Positions 27,260 to 35,589 of a stretch of DNA of 64,000 bases are shown here, piece after piece; the first letter of the stretch is position 1, and each line of letters begins with the position of its first letter. The DNA is from JBBSHE01 sp038253325. GTDB taxonomy: Bacteria; Actinomycetota; Actinomycetes; Propionibacteriales; Nocardioidaceae. The notes below the pieces were generated by a model. It was not told the origin of the DNA and ran no database searches. It saw only the letters and a program-made list of their open reading frames with translations. The DNA lies in the NCBI GenBank assembly GCA_038253325.1, contig JBBSHE010000010.1, forward strand, positions 9,144 through 73,143, read 5' to 3'. The translations under genes were made by a program, and so were the position numbers.

Positions 27260-27669
27260 CCCCGTCCGCCCGCATACGCTGATCCGCGCACTGCCCGACG
27301 ATGCGGTCGCCACCCCCCAACGCCCGCCGAGGCGGAGGCGGCGCACTGTCCGAGCAAGCGGTGGCGGCACCCGCACCGTCCGAACAAGCGGTGGCGGAGG
27401 CGGCGCACTGTCCGAGCAAGCGGTGGCGGCACCCGCACCGTCCGAACAACCGAGCGCCATACCGCCCACCTCACCGGACGCAACGCCGACACCGCACCGT
27501 CCGAGGAAGCGGTGGCGCACCGGTAACGTCCGAACAACCGAGCGCCATACCGCCCACCTCACCGGACGCAACGCCGACACCGCACCGTTCTTCGGACGGT
27601 GAAGCCGAAGGCCGCGGCAAGCGTCGGTGAAGGAAGGTCAGACGACGGGAAGGTCCGGCGGTCGGAGGC
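27260..27669. repeat. Repeat-filled spacer between lhr and clgR
   Basis: No gene is evident. Type A units of 57 bases lie at 27331-27387 and 27393-27449 (period 62), with core CACTGTCCGAGCAAGCGG. Type B units of 62 bases lie at 27439-27500 and 27527-27588 (period 88). Each unit contains TCCGA or CGGAC motifs facing inwards, so the units are weakly palindromic. A 45-base part of type B matches the repeat inside paaC at 36 of 45 positions without gaps. Since both genes point into this spacer, it may also act in termination, but there is no T-rich tract. Confidence 0.8.
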
Positions 27670-28071
27670 TCAGGCGGCGACGCTACGAACGGTCTTGCGG
27701 CCGACAACCGGAAGCTCCGCGACCGAGGCAGCGGCGGCCGACGTGGCTTCAGCCGGGATCGCCCCGACCTCCGCGGCCGGTATCGCGCCGACCTCCACGG
27801 TCGCGGCACTAGAGACCGTGGCGGCGTCGGTGGCGGCCTCTTCGACGGCGATCGCCTCCGAGACGTTCGACATGAGCTCCGACATCCGGAGGTCGAGCGC
27901 TCGACAGATCGCGGCCAGGCATTCGGACGAGGCTTCCTTCTGTCCCCGCTCGATCTCGGAGATGTAGCCGAGGCTGACCCGGGCATCGGCAGACACCTCG
28001 CGCAGGGTTCTGCCGAGCTCTCGTCGCTGTTCGCGCAGGACCTCACCAACGAGGCGACGAACCAAGATCAT
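27670..28071 (-). CDS. clgR: ClgR-type XRE family regulator of protease genes
   Basis: The protein has 133 residues. The N-terminus MILVRRLVGEVLREQR and the helix-turn-helix at about 20-60 (TLREVSADARVSLGYISEIE, RGQKEASSECLAAIC) match actinobacterial ClgR closely. The middle is Ala-rich with a duplicated EVGAIPA segment. The last residues are SVAA; in Streptomyces a C-terminal Ala-Ala of ClgR is a ClpP recognition signal, giving feedback control, since ClgR activates clpP and other protease genes. The location after pgsA and cinA is the conserved actinobacterial order. Confidence 0.9.
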   Translation of the reverse strand: MILVRRLVGEVLREQRRELGRTLREVSADARVSLGYISEIERGQKEASSECLAAICRALDLRMSELMSNVSEAIAVEEAATDAATVSSAATVEVGAIPAAEVGAIPAEATSAAAASVAELPVVGRKTVRSVAA

Positions 28072-28181
28072 CGATCCTCCTCCTCGTGGTGCTCGCCTGG
28101 GGTACCAAGTTGCAGTCGTTGACCCTCACAGCCTAACGGGTCGAACGGACCATCGGGCTGTCGATGATGTGCGTGCCGACC

Positions 28182-28694
28182 TCACCATGGTTCGTCGCGG
28201 ACGCGTCCCAGCCGGTCGTCCAACAGCGCCAGCACGGCGGCGGCTGCTGCCTGCCGGATCTCACTCCGGTCTGGGACGCCTGCGTCGCCGGCACGTATGA
28301 GCCCGACGTCAGGACCGCGACAGAAATCACGGTCCCGGTTTGCAACCGCGACGTACACCGTCGCGGCCGGTTTGCCCTCTTGCTCATCCGGTCCGGCAAC
28401 GCCGGTCGTCGCCAACCCCCAGTCGGCACCGCAAACCCTGGCGACGCCGCGCGCCATCGCGACGGCGGCGCGAGCCGACACCACGCCGTCGTCCGCAACC
28501 ACGGACTCAGGCACGTCGAGGAGCCTCACCTTGAGATCGGTCGCGTACGCGACGATGCCGCCGCGCAGGACCGCAGAGGCCCCGGGCACTTCCCCGAAGC
28601 GGCTCATCACGAGTCCCGCCGTGAGCGACTCGGCTACGGCGACGGTCTCCCCGCGGTCGGCGAGCCGACTCACGAGCGAAACCACATCGGTCAC
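28182..28694 (-). CDS. cinA: CinA C-terminal domain protein (nicotinamide-nucleotide amidase type)
   Basis: The protein has 170 residues and comprises only the C-terminal domain of CinA. Motifs are AESLTAGLVMSRFGEVPGAS, LRGGIVAYATDLKVRLLDV and TTGVAGPDEQEGKPAATVYVAV. The domain deamidates nicotinamide mononucleotide and so recycles pyridine nucleotides. The GTG at 28694 overlaps the pgsA stop (GTGA). The usual FxGDR segment near the C-terminus is altered (GDAGVPDRSEIRQ), a small local change. It lies in the conserved rimO-pgsA-cinA-clgR order. Confidence 0.9.
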   Translation of the reverse strand: MTDVVSLVSRLADRGETVAVAESLTAGLVMSRFGEVPGASAVLRGGIVAYATDLKVRLLDVPESVVADDGVVSARAAVAMARGVARVCGADWGLATTGVAGPDEQEGKPAATVYVAVANRDRDFCRGPDVGLIRAGDAGVPDRSEIRQAAAAAVLALLDDRLGRVRDEPW

Positions 28695-29326
28695 GTGTCG
28701 ACCGCGGCGGTCGCCTTGCGTCGTACCGCATGCACGACGTAGTCGACACCCGTCAGAATCGTGACCACGACCGCGGCCGCCATTACTGCGACGGCGGCTT
28801 CGTGCAGCCAACCATGTGACGGTTGCACGTACAACGAGATCGCCACCGCCTGCACGAATGTCTTAACCTTTCCGCCCCGCGACGCGGCGATGACCCCTCG
28901 CCGGATCACGACGAACCGAAGGACCGTGATCGCGAGCTCTCGAGCCAGGATCGCGACCGTCACCCACCACGTGAGCTCGCCGATGATCGACAACGCGACA
29001 AGCGCCATTCCCGTGAGCGCCTTGTCCGCGATCGGATCGGCGAGCTTGCCGAAGTCGGTCACCAGACCGCGCCGCCGCGCAACGACACCGTCGAGCTTGT
29101 CGGTCACAATTGCCGCCAGAAACACGACAAGCGCCCCGATCCGATGTGCATCATCGCGTCCGTCGTGCCACAGCAGCAGCCATCCGAGGATCGGCACCAG
29201 TCCGATGCGCAGAATCGTCAACGCGTTCGCGATGTTCCAGATGCTCGGCGCCGGATGCCCAGGTGCAACCTCTACCGCCGGGGGATCGGCTCCTCGAGCA
29301 GGCGGGTCGTTCGGCACAAAGGACAC
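28691..29326 (-). CDS. pgsA: CDP-diacylglycerol--glycerol-3-phosphate 3-phosphatidyltransferase
   Basis: The protein has 211 residues. The CDP-alcohol phosphotransferase motif is complete: DGVVARRRGLVTDFGKLADP, followed by IADK, giving the DG..AR...G...D...D metal ligands. Several membrane spans surround it. It makes phosphatidylglycerophosphate from CDP-diacylglycerol and glycerol-3-phosphate. The GTG at 29326 is chosen because the longer frame runs through a palindromic repeat; a GTG at 29317 is also possible, and neither has a strong ribosome site. Its stop overlaps cinA. Confidence 0.9.
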   Translation of the reverse strand: MSFVPNDPPARGADPPAVEVAPGHPAPSIWNIANALTILRIGLVPILGWLLLWHDGRDDAHRIGALVVFLAAIVTDKLDGVVARRRGLVTDFGKLADPIADKALTGMALVALSIIGELTWWVTVAILARELAITVLRFVVIRRGVIAASRGGKVKTFVQAVAISLYVQPSHGWLHEAAVAVMAAAVVVTILTGVDYVVHAVRRKATAAVDT

Positions 29327-29370
29327 GGTAGTGGGATGCCTGGCGATTGTGTTCGCGCCGGGTGCACGGT

Positions 29371-29427
29371 ACTTCACCCAGGTCGTCTGCACTTCACCCA
29401 GGCAATTACCTGGGTGAAGTGCAGACG
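29371..29427. repeat. Palindromic element between rimO and pgsA
   Basis: Bases 29384-29402 and 29409-29427 are perfect 19-base inverted arms (CGTCTGCACTTCACCCAGG) around a six-base centre, CAATTA. ACTTCACCCAGG also occurs as a direct copy at 29371-29382, and a degraded third arm (TACCAGGTAAACGT) follows the right side. There is no T-tract, so it is not a classical terminator. It could stabilise RNA or attenuate between the two genes, or be a REP-like mobile palindrome. Confidence 0.8.
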
Positions 29428-29484
29428 TACCAGGTAAACGTGGGAAATCGGCGGCCAAGGTGCGGTCGCCGCCATCCGAAGGCA

Positions 29485-30960
29485 TCACCTGGTGGATGTC
29501 AGGTCAACGCCAAGGCTCCCCTCGACCAGGGCCGGGACGAGATCACCGACGGCGGCCGGCCGTGAACCGAGCCGAATCGTCGTCTCGCCGTCCTCGGGGC
29601 CCTGCCACGCCGAACGCCCCGTCGCCTCGTTTCCGTCGACGGCCTCGACCAGGACCTCGGCGACGTGACCTACCCTGTCCTCGGCGCGCTGCGCCGTCAG
29701 CTCCTCGACCAGGGTGCTGACGTGCTCAACGCGAGCCCTGATCTCGTCCTCGTCCAGCTTGCCGTCGTAGGTCTCGGCCTCGGTGCCGTCCTCGTCCGAG
29801 TACCCGAACACACCGACGGCGTCGAGCCGTGCGGCGGTCAGGAACCGGCACAGCGTCTCGACGTCTTCCTCGGTCTCTCCCGGGAAGCCGACGATCAGGT
29901 TGCTCCGAATGCCGGCGTCGGGTGCTGCCGCGCGGATGTCGTCCAGCAGGCCGAGGAACCGGTCGGCGTCGCCGAACCGGCGCATCCGGCGCAGGATGGA
30001 CGCGGACGCGTGCTGAAACGACAGGTCGAAGTAGTCGGCCACCCGCGGCGTGCCGGCGATCGCCCGGACCAGACCGGAACGCATCTCGGCCGGCTGCAGG
30101 TACGACACACGGACCCGGTGCAGTCCGTCGAGCGACGCAAGACCACCGAGCAGCGTCTCGAGCAGACCCAGGTCACCAAGGTCCTTGCCGTACGAGGTGG
30201 AGTTCTCGCTTACGAGCAACACCTCGCGGACACCCTGCTCGACGAGCCACCGTGCCTCGTCGAGCACGTCGGTCGCGGGTCTCGAGACGAACGCACCGCG
30301 AAAGCTCGGGATCGCACAGAACGAGCAGCGCCGATCACACCCAGAGGCAAGCTTCAACGGAGCTACGGGGCCAGGACTGAGCCGGCGCCGGACGGCTCGC
30401 GGGCCGCTCGCCGGGGCAACGCCGGCGGGTAGGTCCGGTGGTTCGATGCGCTGGGCATGGCCCGGCAGCGACGTCGTCGTGGCGGGTCGGTCGGCAGGAC
30501 CGATGGGGAGCAGCATGCGGCGGTCGCGCGGCGTGTGCGGAGCGGGGGAATCGCCGGCGATGATCGCCTTGACGCGTGCGGCGATGTCGGGGTAGTCGTC
30601 GAAGCCGAGGACCGCATCTGCCTCGGGTAGCTCGAGCGCGAGCTCTCTGCCGTACCGCTCGGCGAGGCAGCCGACGGCGACGACGGCCTGGGTGGGCCCG
30701 GAGCCCTTCAGGTCGGCGTACTGAAGGAGGGTGTCGACCGAATCCTTCTTCGCGGCCTCGACGAATCCGCAGGTGTTCACCACGACCGCCACCGCGTCAT
30801 CCGGGTCATCCACGAGGCGGAACCCGCCCGCTTCGAGGCGCCCGGCGAGCTCCTCGGAGTCGACATCGTTGCGGGCGCAGCCGAGAGTGACGACCGCGAC
30901 CGCCGTCGGGGCCGAGGGCGCTGTGGACTCGACCGGTTCGGTTCCGGGTTGCGCGGTCAT
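29485..30960 (-). CDS. rimO: Ribosomal protein S12 methylthiotransferase RimO
   Basis: The protein has 491 residues. The N-terminal UPF0004 domain has three cluster Cys (LGCARNDVDSE, NTCGFVEAAKKDSVD, VGCLAERYG). The radical-SAM core carries CDRRCSFCAIP, and a C-terminal TRAM domain ends the protein. It methylthiolates an aspartate of ribosomal protein S12 using two iron-sulfur clusters and SAM. An insert of about 50 residues rich in Pro and Arg lies before the radical-SAM motif. The ATG at 30960 is used. It precedes pgsA by about 160 bases that hold a large palindrome. Confidence 0.93.
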   Translation of the reverse strand: MTAQPGTEPVESTAPSAPTAVAVVTLGCARNDVDSEELAGRLEAGGFRLVDDPDDAVAVVVNTCGFVEAAKKDSVDTLLQYADLKGSGPTQAVVAVGCLAERYGRELALELPEADAVLGFDDYPDIAARVKAIIAGDSPAPHTPRDRRMLLPIGPADRPATTTSLPGHAQRIEPPDLPAGVAPASGPRAVRRRLSPGPVAPLKLASGCDRRCSFCAIPSFRGAFVSRPATDVLDEARWLVEQGVREVLLVSENSTSYGKDLGDLGLLETLLGGLASLDGLHRVRVSYLQPAEMRSGLVRAIAGTPRVADYFDLSFQHASASILRRMRRFGDADRFLGLLDDIRAAAPDAGIRSNLIVGFPGETEEDVETLCRFLTAARLDAVGVFGYSDEDGTEAETYDGKLDEDEIRARVEHVSTLVEELTAQRAEDRVGHVAEVLVEAVDGNEATGRSAWQGPEDGETTIRLGSRPAAVGDLVPALVEGSLGVDLTSTR

Positions 30961-31153
30961 ACCGTCCTATGGTCATCCGACAGGCGAGCCGCGCTCGAGT
31001 GGTGCTCCTGGGCACCGCAACGGCGCGTTGCGTACGGCCCTCAGTATGCCCGCAGGCTGCGGTTCGGCGCACACGCGCGTGAGACGCGTGCCGCAATCGG
31101 CAGTGCGGGCCGCCCCGGTCCGACCGCAGACACAGACCAGACGAGGAGATCGG

Positions 31154-33061
31154 TCATCGGCGCGCTCGGACGGTGGCCCTGGCCCTCGTCACGACGGGTT
31201 GACCGGTGGCCGGGTCCGTCGTCGCCGCCGCAATCGGCCCGAGGTTGCGGCCGTATGCCCTGATCGCGACGACCGCACCGTTCGACGCCACGACCGTCAG
31301 CGGTGCGACGCCGGCGACCCGGTGGTGTTGGCCATCGGTGAGCCGGCCCCTGAACACGCGCTGACCGTACCTGTCGGTGACGGTCACGGTGGCGTCTCCG
31401 CCGCTGGCTCTGATCAGCGCCGCCGCCCGGAGCGGTCCCCGCAGCGGCAGGTTCCCGGCACCAGGCGAACCGAGCGGCTGAGTGTTCGTCAGTGGGCTGT
31501 TCTGGTCCGTCGAGGGTCCGGCATCCTCGGTGACGTACCGAGCGACGGTCCAGACGATCACCAGCACCAAGACGACGGCAACGAGTGCGCCCCACTTCGG
31601 ACCGTCGCTTCCGCCGCGGATCAGACCGCTGCTCGCAAGGTCGGCTTCGAACACCTGGCGGGCACGGACCGGCGCGCTCGCGTACGTGTCGTCGTACGCA
31701 CGCACCAACGGCTCAGGGTTGACCCCGAGCGCACCGGCAAGCATCTTGATGTGGCCTCGGGCGTAGACATCGCCTCCGCACGGGCTGAAGTCGTTCGCCT
31801 CGAGGCACTCGATCACGTGCGGCCGAATCCGCGTCCGGTCGGCGAGCCCGTCGACCGATACGCCGAGCAGCCTCCGTGCGTGGGCCAGCTCTGCTCCCGG
31901 GCTCACGACAATTCCGGACTGCCCGCCTCCGGACTGCTCGCCTCCGGACTGCTCGCCTCCGGACTGCTCGCCTCCGGACTGCCCGCCTCCGGTCTGCCCG
32001 CCTCCGGTCGGCCCGGCTTTGGTTCGCTCGTCATCCCACCCGGACGCGGCGTGTGACCTCGCTTCCAGTCCACGAGCGACCGGACGCCGGGTCCTCGCCA
32101 TCGCCCGTGCACTGAGCTCCGTGGTCTCGTCGATGATCAGACCCACGTTTTTGCCGCGGTCGACGAACAGCGAGTCGTCGACCACTCGGCCGCCGTCGCC
32201 GCCGCCGCCGTGCCCACGCACCAGATCGTCGATCTCGGGGAGGTCGGACGGCTCGTCTGCGGGGCGGCGGGCCAGTGCCAGGTTGCCCGTCACCGCCGGC
32301 TGCGCACGAACCGGGAACGTCAGGTCCGTACGGCGGCCGGTCCGGCGCACGGACCGAAGCGCTGACAGCGACGCACCCGACCGGACCGATGACGACTCGC
32401 TGCTCGACTCGCCGTGAGGGGCGTCGCCGAGCTGGCCACCAGACTCCCGGTCGTCGGAGTCACCTTCGCCCGACTGTCCGCGTCCGCTCGCGTCGCCCAT
32501 CGCGTCGGCCGTCGTGTCGACCGGAGCGCTGACCTCGACGGTCGACGGCAACACCACATCGCGTCCGCGGACGTGGACCTTCGCCCCAGCGAGCTCCTCC
32601 AAGGCACCGACCACTGCGACATTGCGTGGTGACGTCATCACGCCGTACGACACCACCAGCTCGGACCCATACCGCAGCCGACGAGCCGTGAGCGCCCAGC
32701 GCTGCCGGCGGCTCGTCGGTCGCGGCTCATGTCCGTCCCTGGCGGCGACCGCGACGACACCGTCGGACCAGCCGCGGCGCGGTCGAACGTCCACGGTCGC
32801 GACGTCCGACCAGCGCAACCCCCACCACGACCCACCGGCCCGGATCCGGATCCCGAGGTCGTCGGCGACCAACGTCGGGCGTCGAGCATCGAGGTACGCC
32901 ACCAGGTGGGCAACGGCGACCGCGAGCAGCAGTACGGCGACCGCGCTCGCGGGCGGCGATCCCTGGGCGACCGCCCGCCAGCCGTACCCGACAGCGACGG
33001 CGGCCGATGCGACGGTGACCCAACCGAGTACCCGAGACCGACCCCGGATCTCGAGGTTCAT
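31154..33061 (-). CDS. PH-like membrane domain fused to RodZ-like helix-turn-helix protein
   Basis: The protein has 635 residues. Residues 1-60 hold two membrane spans, followed to about 170 by a bPH-like domain (LVADDLGIRIRAGGSWWGLR). A long acidic, low-complexity linker includes a GGEQS-type five-residue repeat (about residues 350-382). Then comes a RodZ-type HTH (ELAHARRLLGVSVDGLADRT, LEANDFSPCGGDVYARGHIK), one span (WGALVAVVLVLVIVWTVARY) and a C-terminal DUF4115-like beta domain. RodZ links MreB-type shape control to the membrane. Most actinobacterial proteins at this place after ftsK are about 250-300 residues, so the N-terminal half looks like a fusion. The ATG at 33061 overlaps the ftsK stop (ATGA). 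Confidence 0.75.
   Translation of the reverse strand: MNLEIRGRSRVLGWVTVASAAVAVGYGWRAVAQGSPPASAVAVLLLAVAVAHLVAYLDARRPTLVADDLGIRIRAGGSWWGLRWSDVATVDVRPRRGWSDGVVAVAARDGHEPRPTSRRQRWALTARRLRYGSELVVSYGVMTSPRNVAVVGALEELAGAKVHVRGRDVVLPSTVEVSAPVDTTADAMGDASGRGQSGEGDSDDRESGGQLGDAPHGESSSESSSVRSGASLSALRSVRRTGRRTDLTFPVRAQPAVTGNLALARRPADEPSDLPEIDDLVRGHGGGGDGGRVVDDSLFVDRGKNVGLIIDETTELSARAMARTRRPVARGLEARSHAASGWDDERTKAGPTGGGQTGGGQSGGEQSGGEQSGGEQSGGGQSGIVVSPGAELAHARRLLGVSVDGLADRTRIRPHVIECLEANDFSPCGGDVYARGHIKMLAGALGVNPEPLVRAYDDTYASAPVRARQVFEADLASSGLIRGGSDGPKWGALVAVVLVLVIVWTVARYVTEDAGPSTDQNSPLTNTQPLGSPGAGNLPLRGPLRAAALIRASGGDATVTVTDRYGQRVFRGRLTDGQHHRVAGVAPLTVVASNGAVVAIRAYGRNLGPIAAATTDPATGQPVVTRARATVRARR
31914..32016 (-). 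repeat. 15-bp tandem repeat in the rodZ-like gene
   Basis: About seven direct units of TCCGGACTGCTCGCC and close variants (plus-strand reading) encode GGEQS/GGGQS pentapeptides in the linker between the PH-like and RodZ-like halves. Copies differ at only one or two bases, so the array is probably recent and unstable in length. Confidence 0.9.
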
Positions 33062-35580
33062 TCGTCCCCCCTGAGGGTCGCGACAACGGCGTCGAGGTCG
33101 TCCGGCTTGATCATCACGTCGCGCGCCTTCGAACCCTCGGACGGGCCGACGACGCCACGGCTTTCGAGGATGTCCATCAGCCGACCGGCCTTGGCGAAAC
33201 CAACTCGGAGCTTGCGCTGGAGCATGGACGTCGATCCGAACTGAGTGGTCACGACGAGCTGCACGGCCTGGACGACCAGGTCGAGGTCGTCGCCGATGTC
33301 GTCGTCGAGCTCCTTCCTCGGCTGCTGCGGGGCAGTCACGTCGTCGCGGTAGACCGGAGCGAGCTGTTCCCTGCAGTGCTTCACGACGTTCTTGATCTCC
33401 GACTCCGTGACCCACGCACCCTGGATCCGCACCGGCTTGCTCGAGCCCATCGGCAAGAACAGCGCGTCACCTTGCCCAACCAGCTTTTCGGCGCCCGGCT
33501 GGTCGAGGATGACTCTGCTGTCGGCAAGCGAGGACGTGGCGAACGCGAGCCGGCTCGGCACGTTCGCCTTGATCAGCCCCGTGACGACGTCGACGGACGG
33601 CCGCTGGGTGGCCAGTGCGAGATGGATGCCGGCGGCCCGCGCGAGCTGCGTGATCCTCACGACCGCGTCCTCGACGTCTCTCGGCGCGACCATCATGAGA
33701 TCGGCGAGCTCGTCGACGACGACCAGCAGGTACGGGTACGGGGTCAGTGCGCGCTCGCTCCCCGACGGCACCTTCACGCTGCCCGTCCGGACGGCCTTGT
33801 TGAAGTCGTCGACGTGCCGGAACCCGAAGTTCGCCAGGTCGTCGTAACGCATCTCCATCTCACGGACCACCCATTGCAAAGCCTCAGCGGCCTTTTTCGG
33901 GTTGGTGATGATGGGCGTGATCAAGTGCGGGATGCCCTCGTACACCGTCAGCTCGACGCGTTTCGGGTCGATCATGATCAACCGGACCTCGTCCGGTGTG
34001 GCGCGCATCAGCAGGGACGCCACGATCGAGTTGATGAAGCTCGACTTCCCCGACCCGGTTGCGCCGGCGACCAGCAGGTGCGGCATCTTGGCGAGGTTTG
34101 CGACGACGAACCCGCCTTCGACATCCTTGCCGAGACCGACAACCATCGGGTGGTGGTCGGTGCGGGCAACCGATGAACGCAGCACGTCACCGAGCGAGAC
34201 GATCTCCTTGTCGATGTTCGGGATCTCCACCCCGATCGCGGATTTTCCTGGAATCGGCGACAAGATCCGGACGTCCGCGCTGGCGACCGCGTACGAGATG
34301 TTGCGGCTCAACGTCGTGACCTTCTCGACCTTCACCGCCGGACCGAGCTCCACCTCGTACCTGGTCACCGTTGGTCCGCGCATGTAGCCGGTCACCTGGG
34401 CGTCGATGTCGAACTGGTCGAGCACCTCCGTCAGCCGGTCGACGACCTTGTCCGACGCGGCCGAGGTGGCCTTGTGGACACTTCCCGGCTTGAGCAGGTC
34501 GCCGGGCGGTACGGAGTACGCGATGTCGCCGGACAGGCTGAGCTGCTCGACGCGCTGCGGCAGCGGTGTGTGCGGAGGCGGCTGCAAGTCGGCTGAGCCA
34601 TCGGCCTCGGTCCGCCCATCCGGATCGGAGCCGTACTGATGTACTCCTCGGCTGGTGATGTCGCGGCCCTCGAGCACCGGGCTGTCGTACGGCCGATCGA
34701 CGTCGTCGCCGTCGGCGGGCAGCGACGAGACGCGGCGACGGGGCCGGGACCGCCGCAGACCGGGTGTGGAGTTCTCGACGGCCGCAGCATCCTCGACCGG
34801 TGAGGTAGCCCGACCGAGTGCCCGGTCGCGCAGCCGTCGCAGCCGGACCGGGACCTGGTTGATCGGCGTTCCGGTGACGACGAGGAAACCGAACATCGTG
34901 AGCAGGACGAGCAGCGGCACCGCGATGACCGTGCTCCGGAACAGGTCGGCGACGGTCGCCGACCCGATGAACCCGATCGCTCCCCCGGCGGTGCTCATGC
35001 TGGTGGCCGGGTCACTCGGACGCGGCAGGCCGTGCTGGAGATGGATCAGGCCGAGCACCCCCAGCGACATCGCCAGCCACCCGATCAGCTGGCGCCCGAG
35101 CGGTGAATTGAGCTCTGGCTTGCGGATCAAGCGGTATGCACCGGCGAGCAGCAGCAACGGGACGGCGTACGCGCCGATCCCGACGGTGCCTTCGACGACG
35201 GTACGGATGCCATCGGCCACGGCACCGGGGAGCCGCCACCAGACGGTCGCGGCGACGACGATCGCAGAACCGATGGCACCCAGGGCGAGCCCATCGCGAC
35301 GGTGCTCGGGTTCGAGCTCGGCGGCGGTCGACCCGATCCGACGGACGACGGCACCGACCAGGTGGCCGATCCCGAGCCACAACGAAGCAAGCCCACGACC
35401 GATTGCGGTCGCGAGCCTCGTCACCGGGCCGGGTCCGCCGCGCTTGCTCCGTACCGGTCTCGGCGCGGCGCGCCGGGAACGGGCCGGGGACGCGCGACCC
35501 TTGGCCCGGCGACCTGACGTACCGGATCGGGAGCGTGCCTTGCTCCGCGACCGCGGCGGGGAAGACGTACGGGTCGCCAC
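33058..35580 (-). CDS. ftsK: FtsK/SpoIIIE DNA translocase
   Basis: The protein has 840 residues. An Arg/Lys/Ser-rich basic N-terminus is followed by four to five membrane spans, a linker, and the motor domain with Walker A AGATGSGKSS at about 503-511 and Walker B LLVVVDELADLMM. The C-terminal gamma winged-helix domain (DDIGDDLDLVVQAVQLVVTT to the end) reads polar DNA motifs. It pumps chromosomal DNA through the division or sporulation septum. The start is a GTG at 35580. Its stop overlaps the rodZ-like gene by four bases. Confidence 0.94.
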   Translation of the reverse strand: MATRTSSPPRSRSKARSRSGTSGRRAKGRASPARSRRAAPRPVRSKRGGPGPVTRLATAIGRGLASLWLGIGHLVGAVVRRIGSTAAELEPEHRRDGLALGAIGSAIVVAATVWWRLPGAVADGIRTVVEGTVGIGAYAVPLLLLAGAYRLIRKPELNSPLGRQLIGWLAMSLGVLGLIHLQHGLPRPSDPATSMSTAGGAIGFIGSATVADLFRSTVIAVPLLVLLTMFGFLVVTGTPINQVPVRLRRLRDRALGRATSPVEDAAAVENSTPGLRRSRPRRRVSSLPADGDDVDRPYDSPVLEGRDITSRGVHQYGSDPDGRTEADGSADLQPPPHTPLPQRVEQLSLSGDIAYSVPPGDLLKPGSVHKATSAASDKVVDRLTEVLDQFDIDAQVTGYMRGPTVTRYEVELGPAVKVEKVTTLSRNISYAVASADVRILSPIPGKSAIGVEIPNIDKEIVSLGDVLRSSVARTDHHPMVVGLGKDVEGGFVVANLAKMPHLLVAGATGSGKSSFINSIVASLLMRATPDEVRLIMIDPKRVELTVYEGIPHLITPIITNPKKAAEALQWVVREMEMRYDDLANFGFRHVDDFNKAVRTGSVKVPSGSERALTPYPYLLVVVDELADLMMVAPRDVEDAVVRITQLARAAGIHLALATQRPSVDVVTGLIKANVPSRLAFATSSLADSRVILDQPGAEKLVGQGDALFLPMGSSKPVRIQGAWVTESEIKNVVKHCREQLAPVYRDDVTAPQQPRKELDDDIGDDLDLVVQAVQLVVTTQFGSTSMLQRKLRVGFAKAGRLMDILESRGVVGPSEGSKARDVMIKPDDLDAVVATLRGDE

Positions 35581-35589
35581 GAGCCGAGG

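Noticed and set aside
27331..27588. CRISPR-like array in the lhr-clgR spacer
   Set aside because: Units are long, unequally spaced and overlapping, and the sequences between them are themselves repeated; no cas gene is near.
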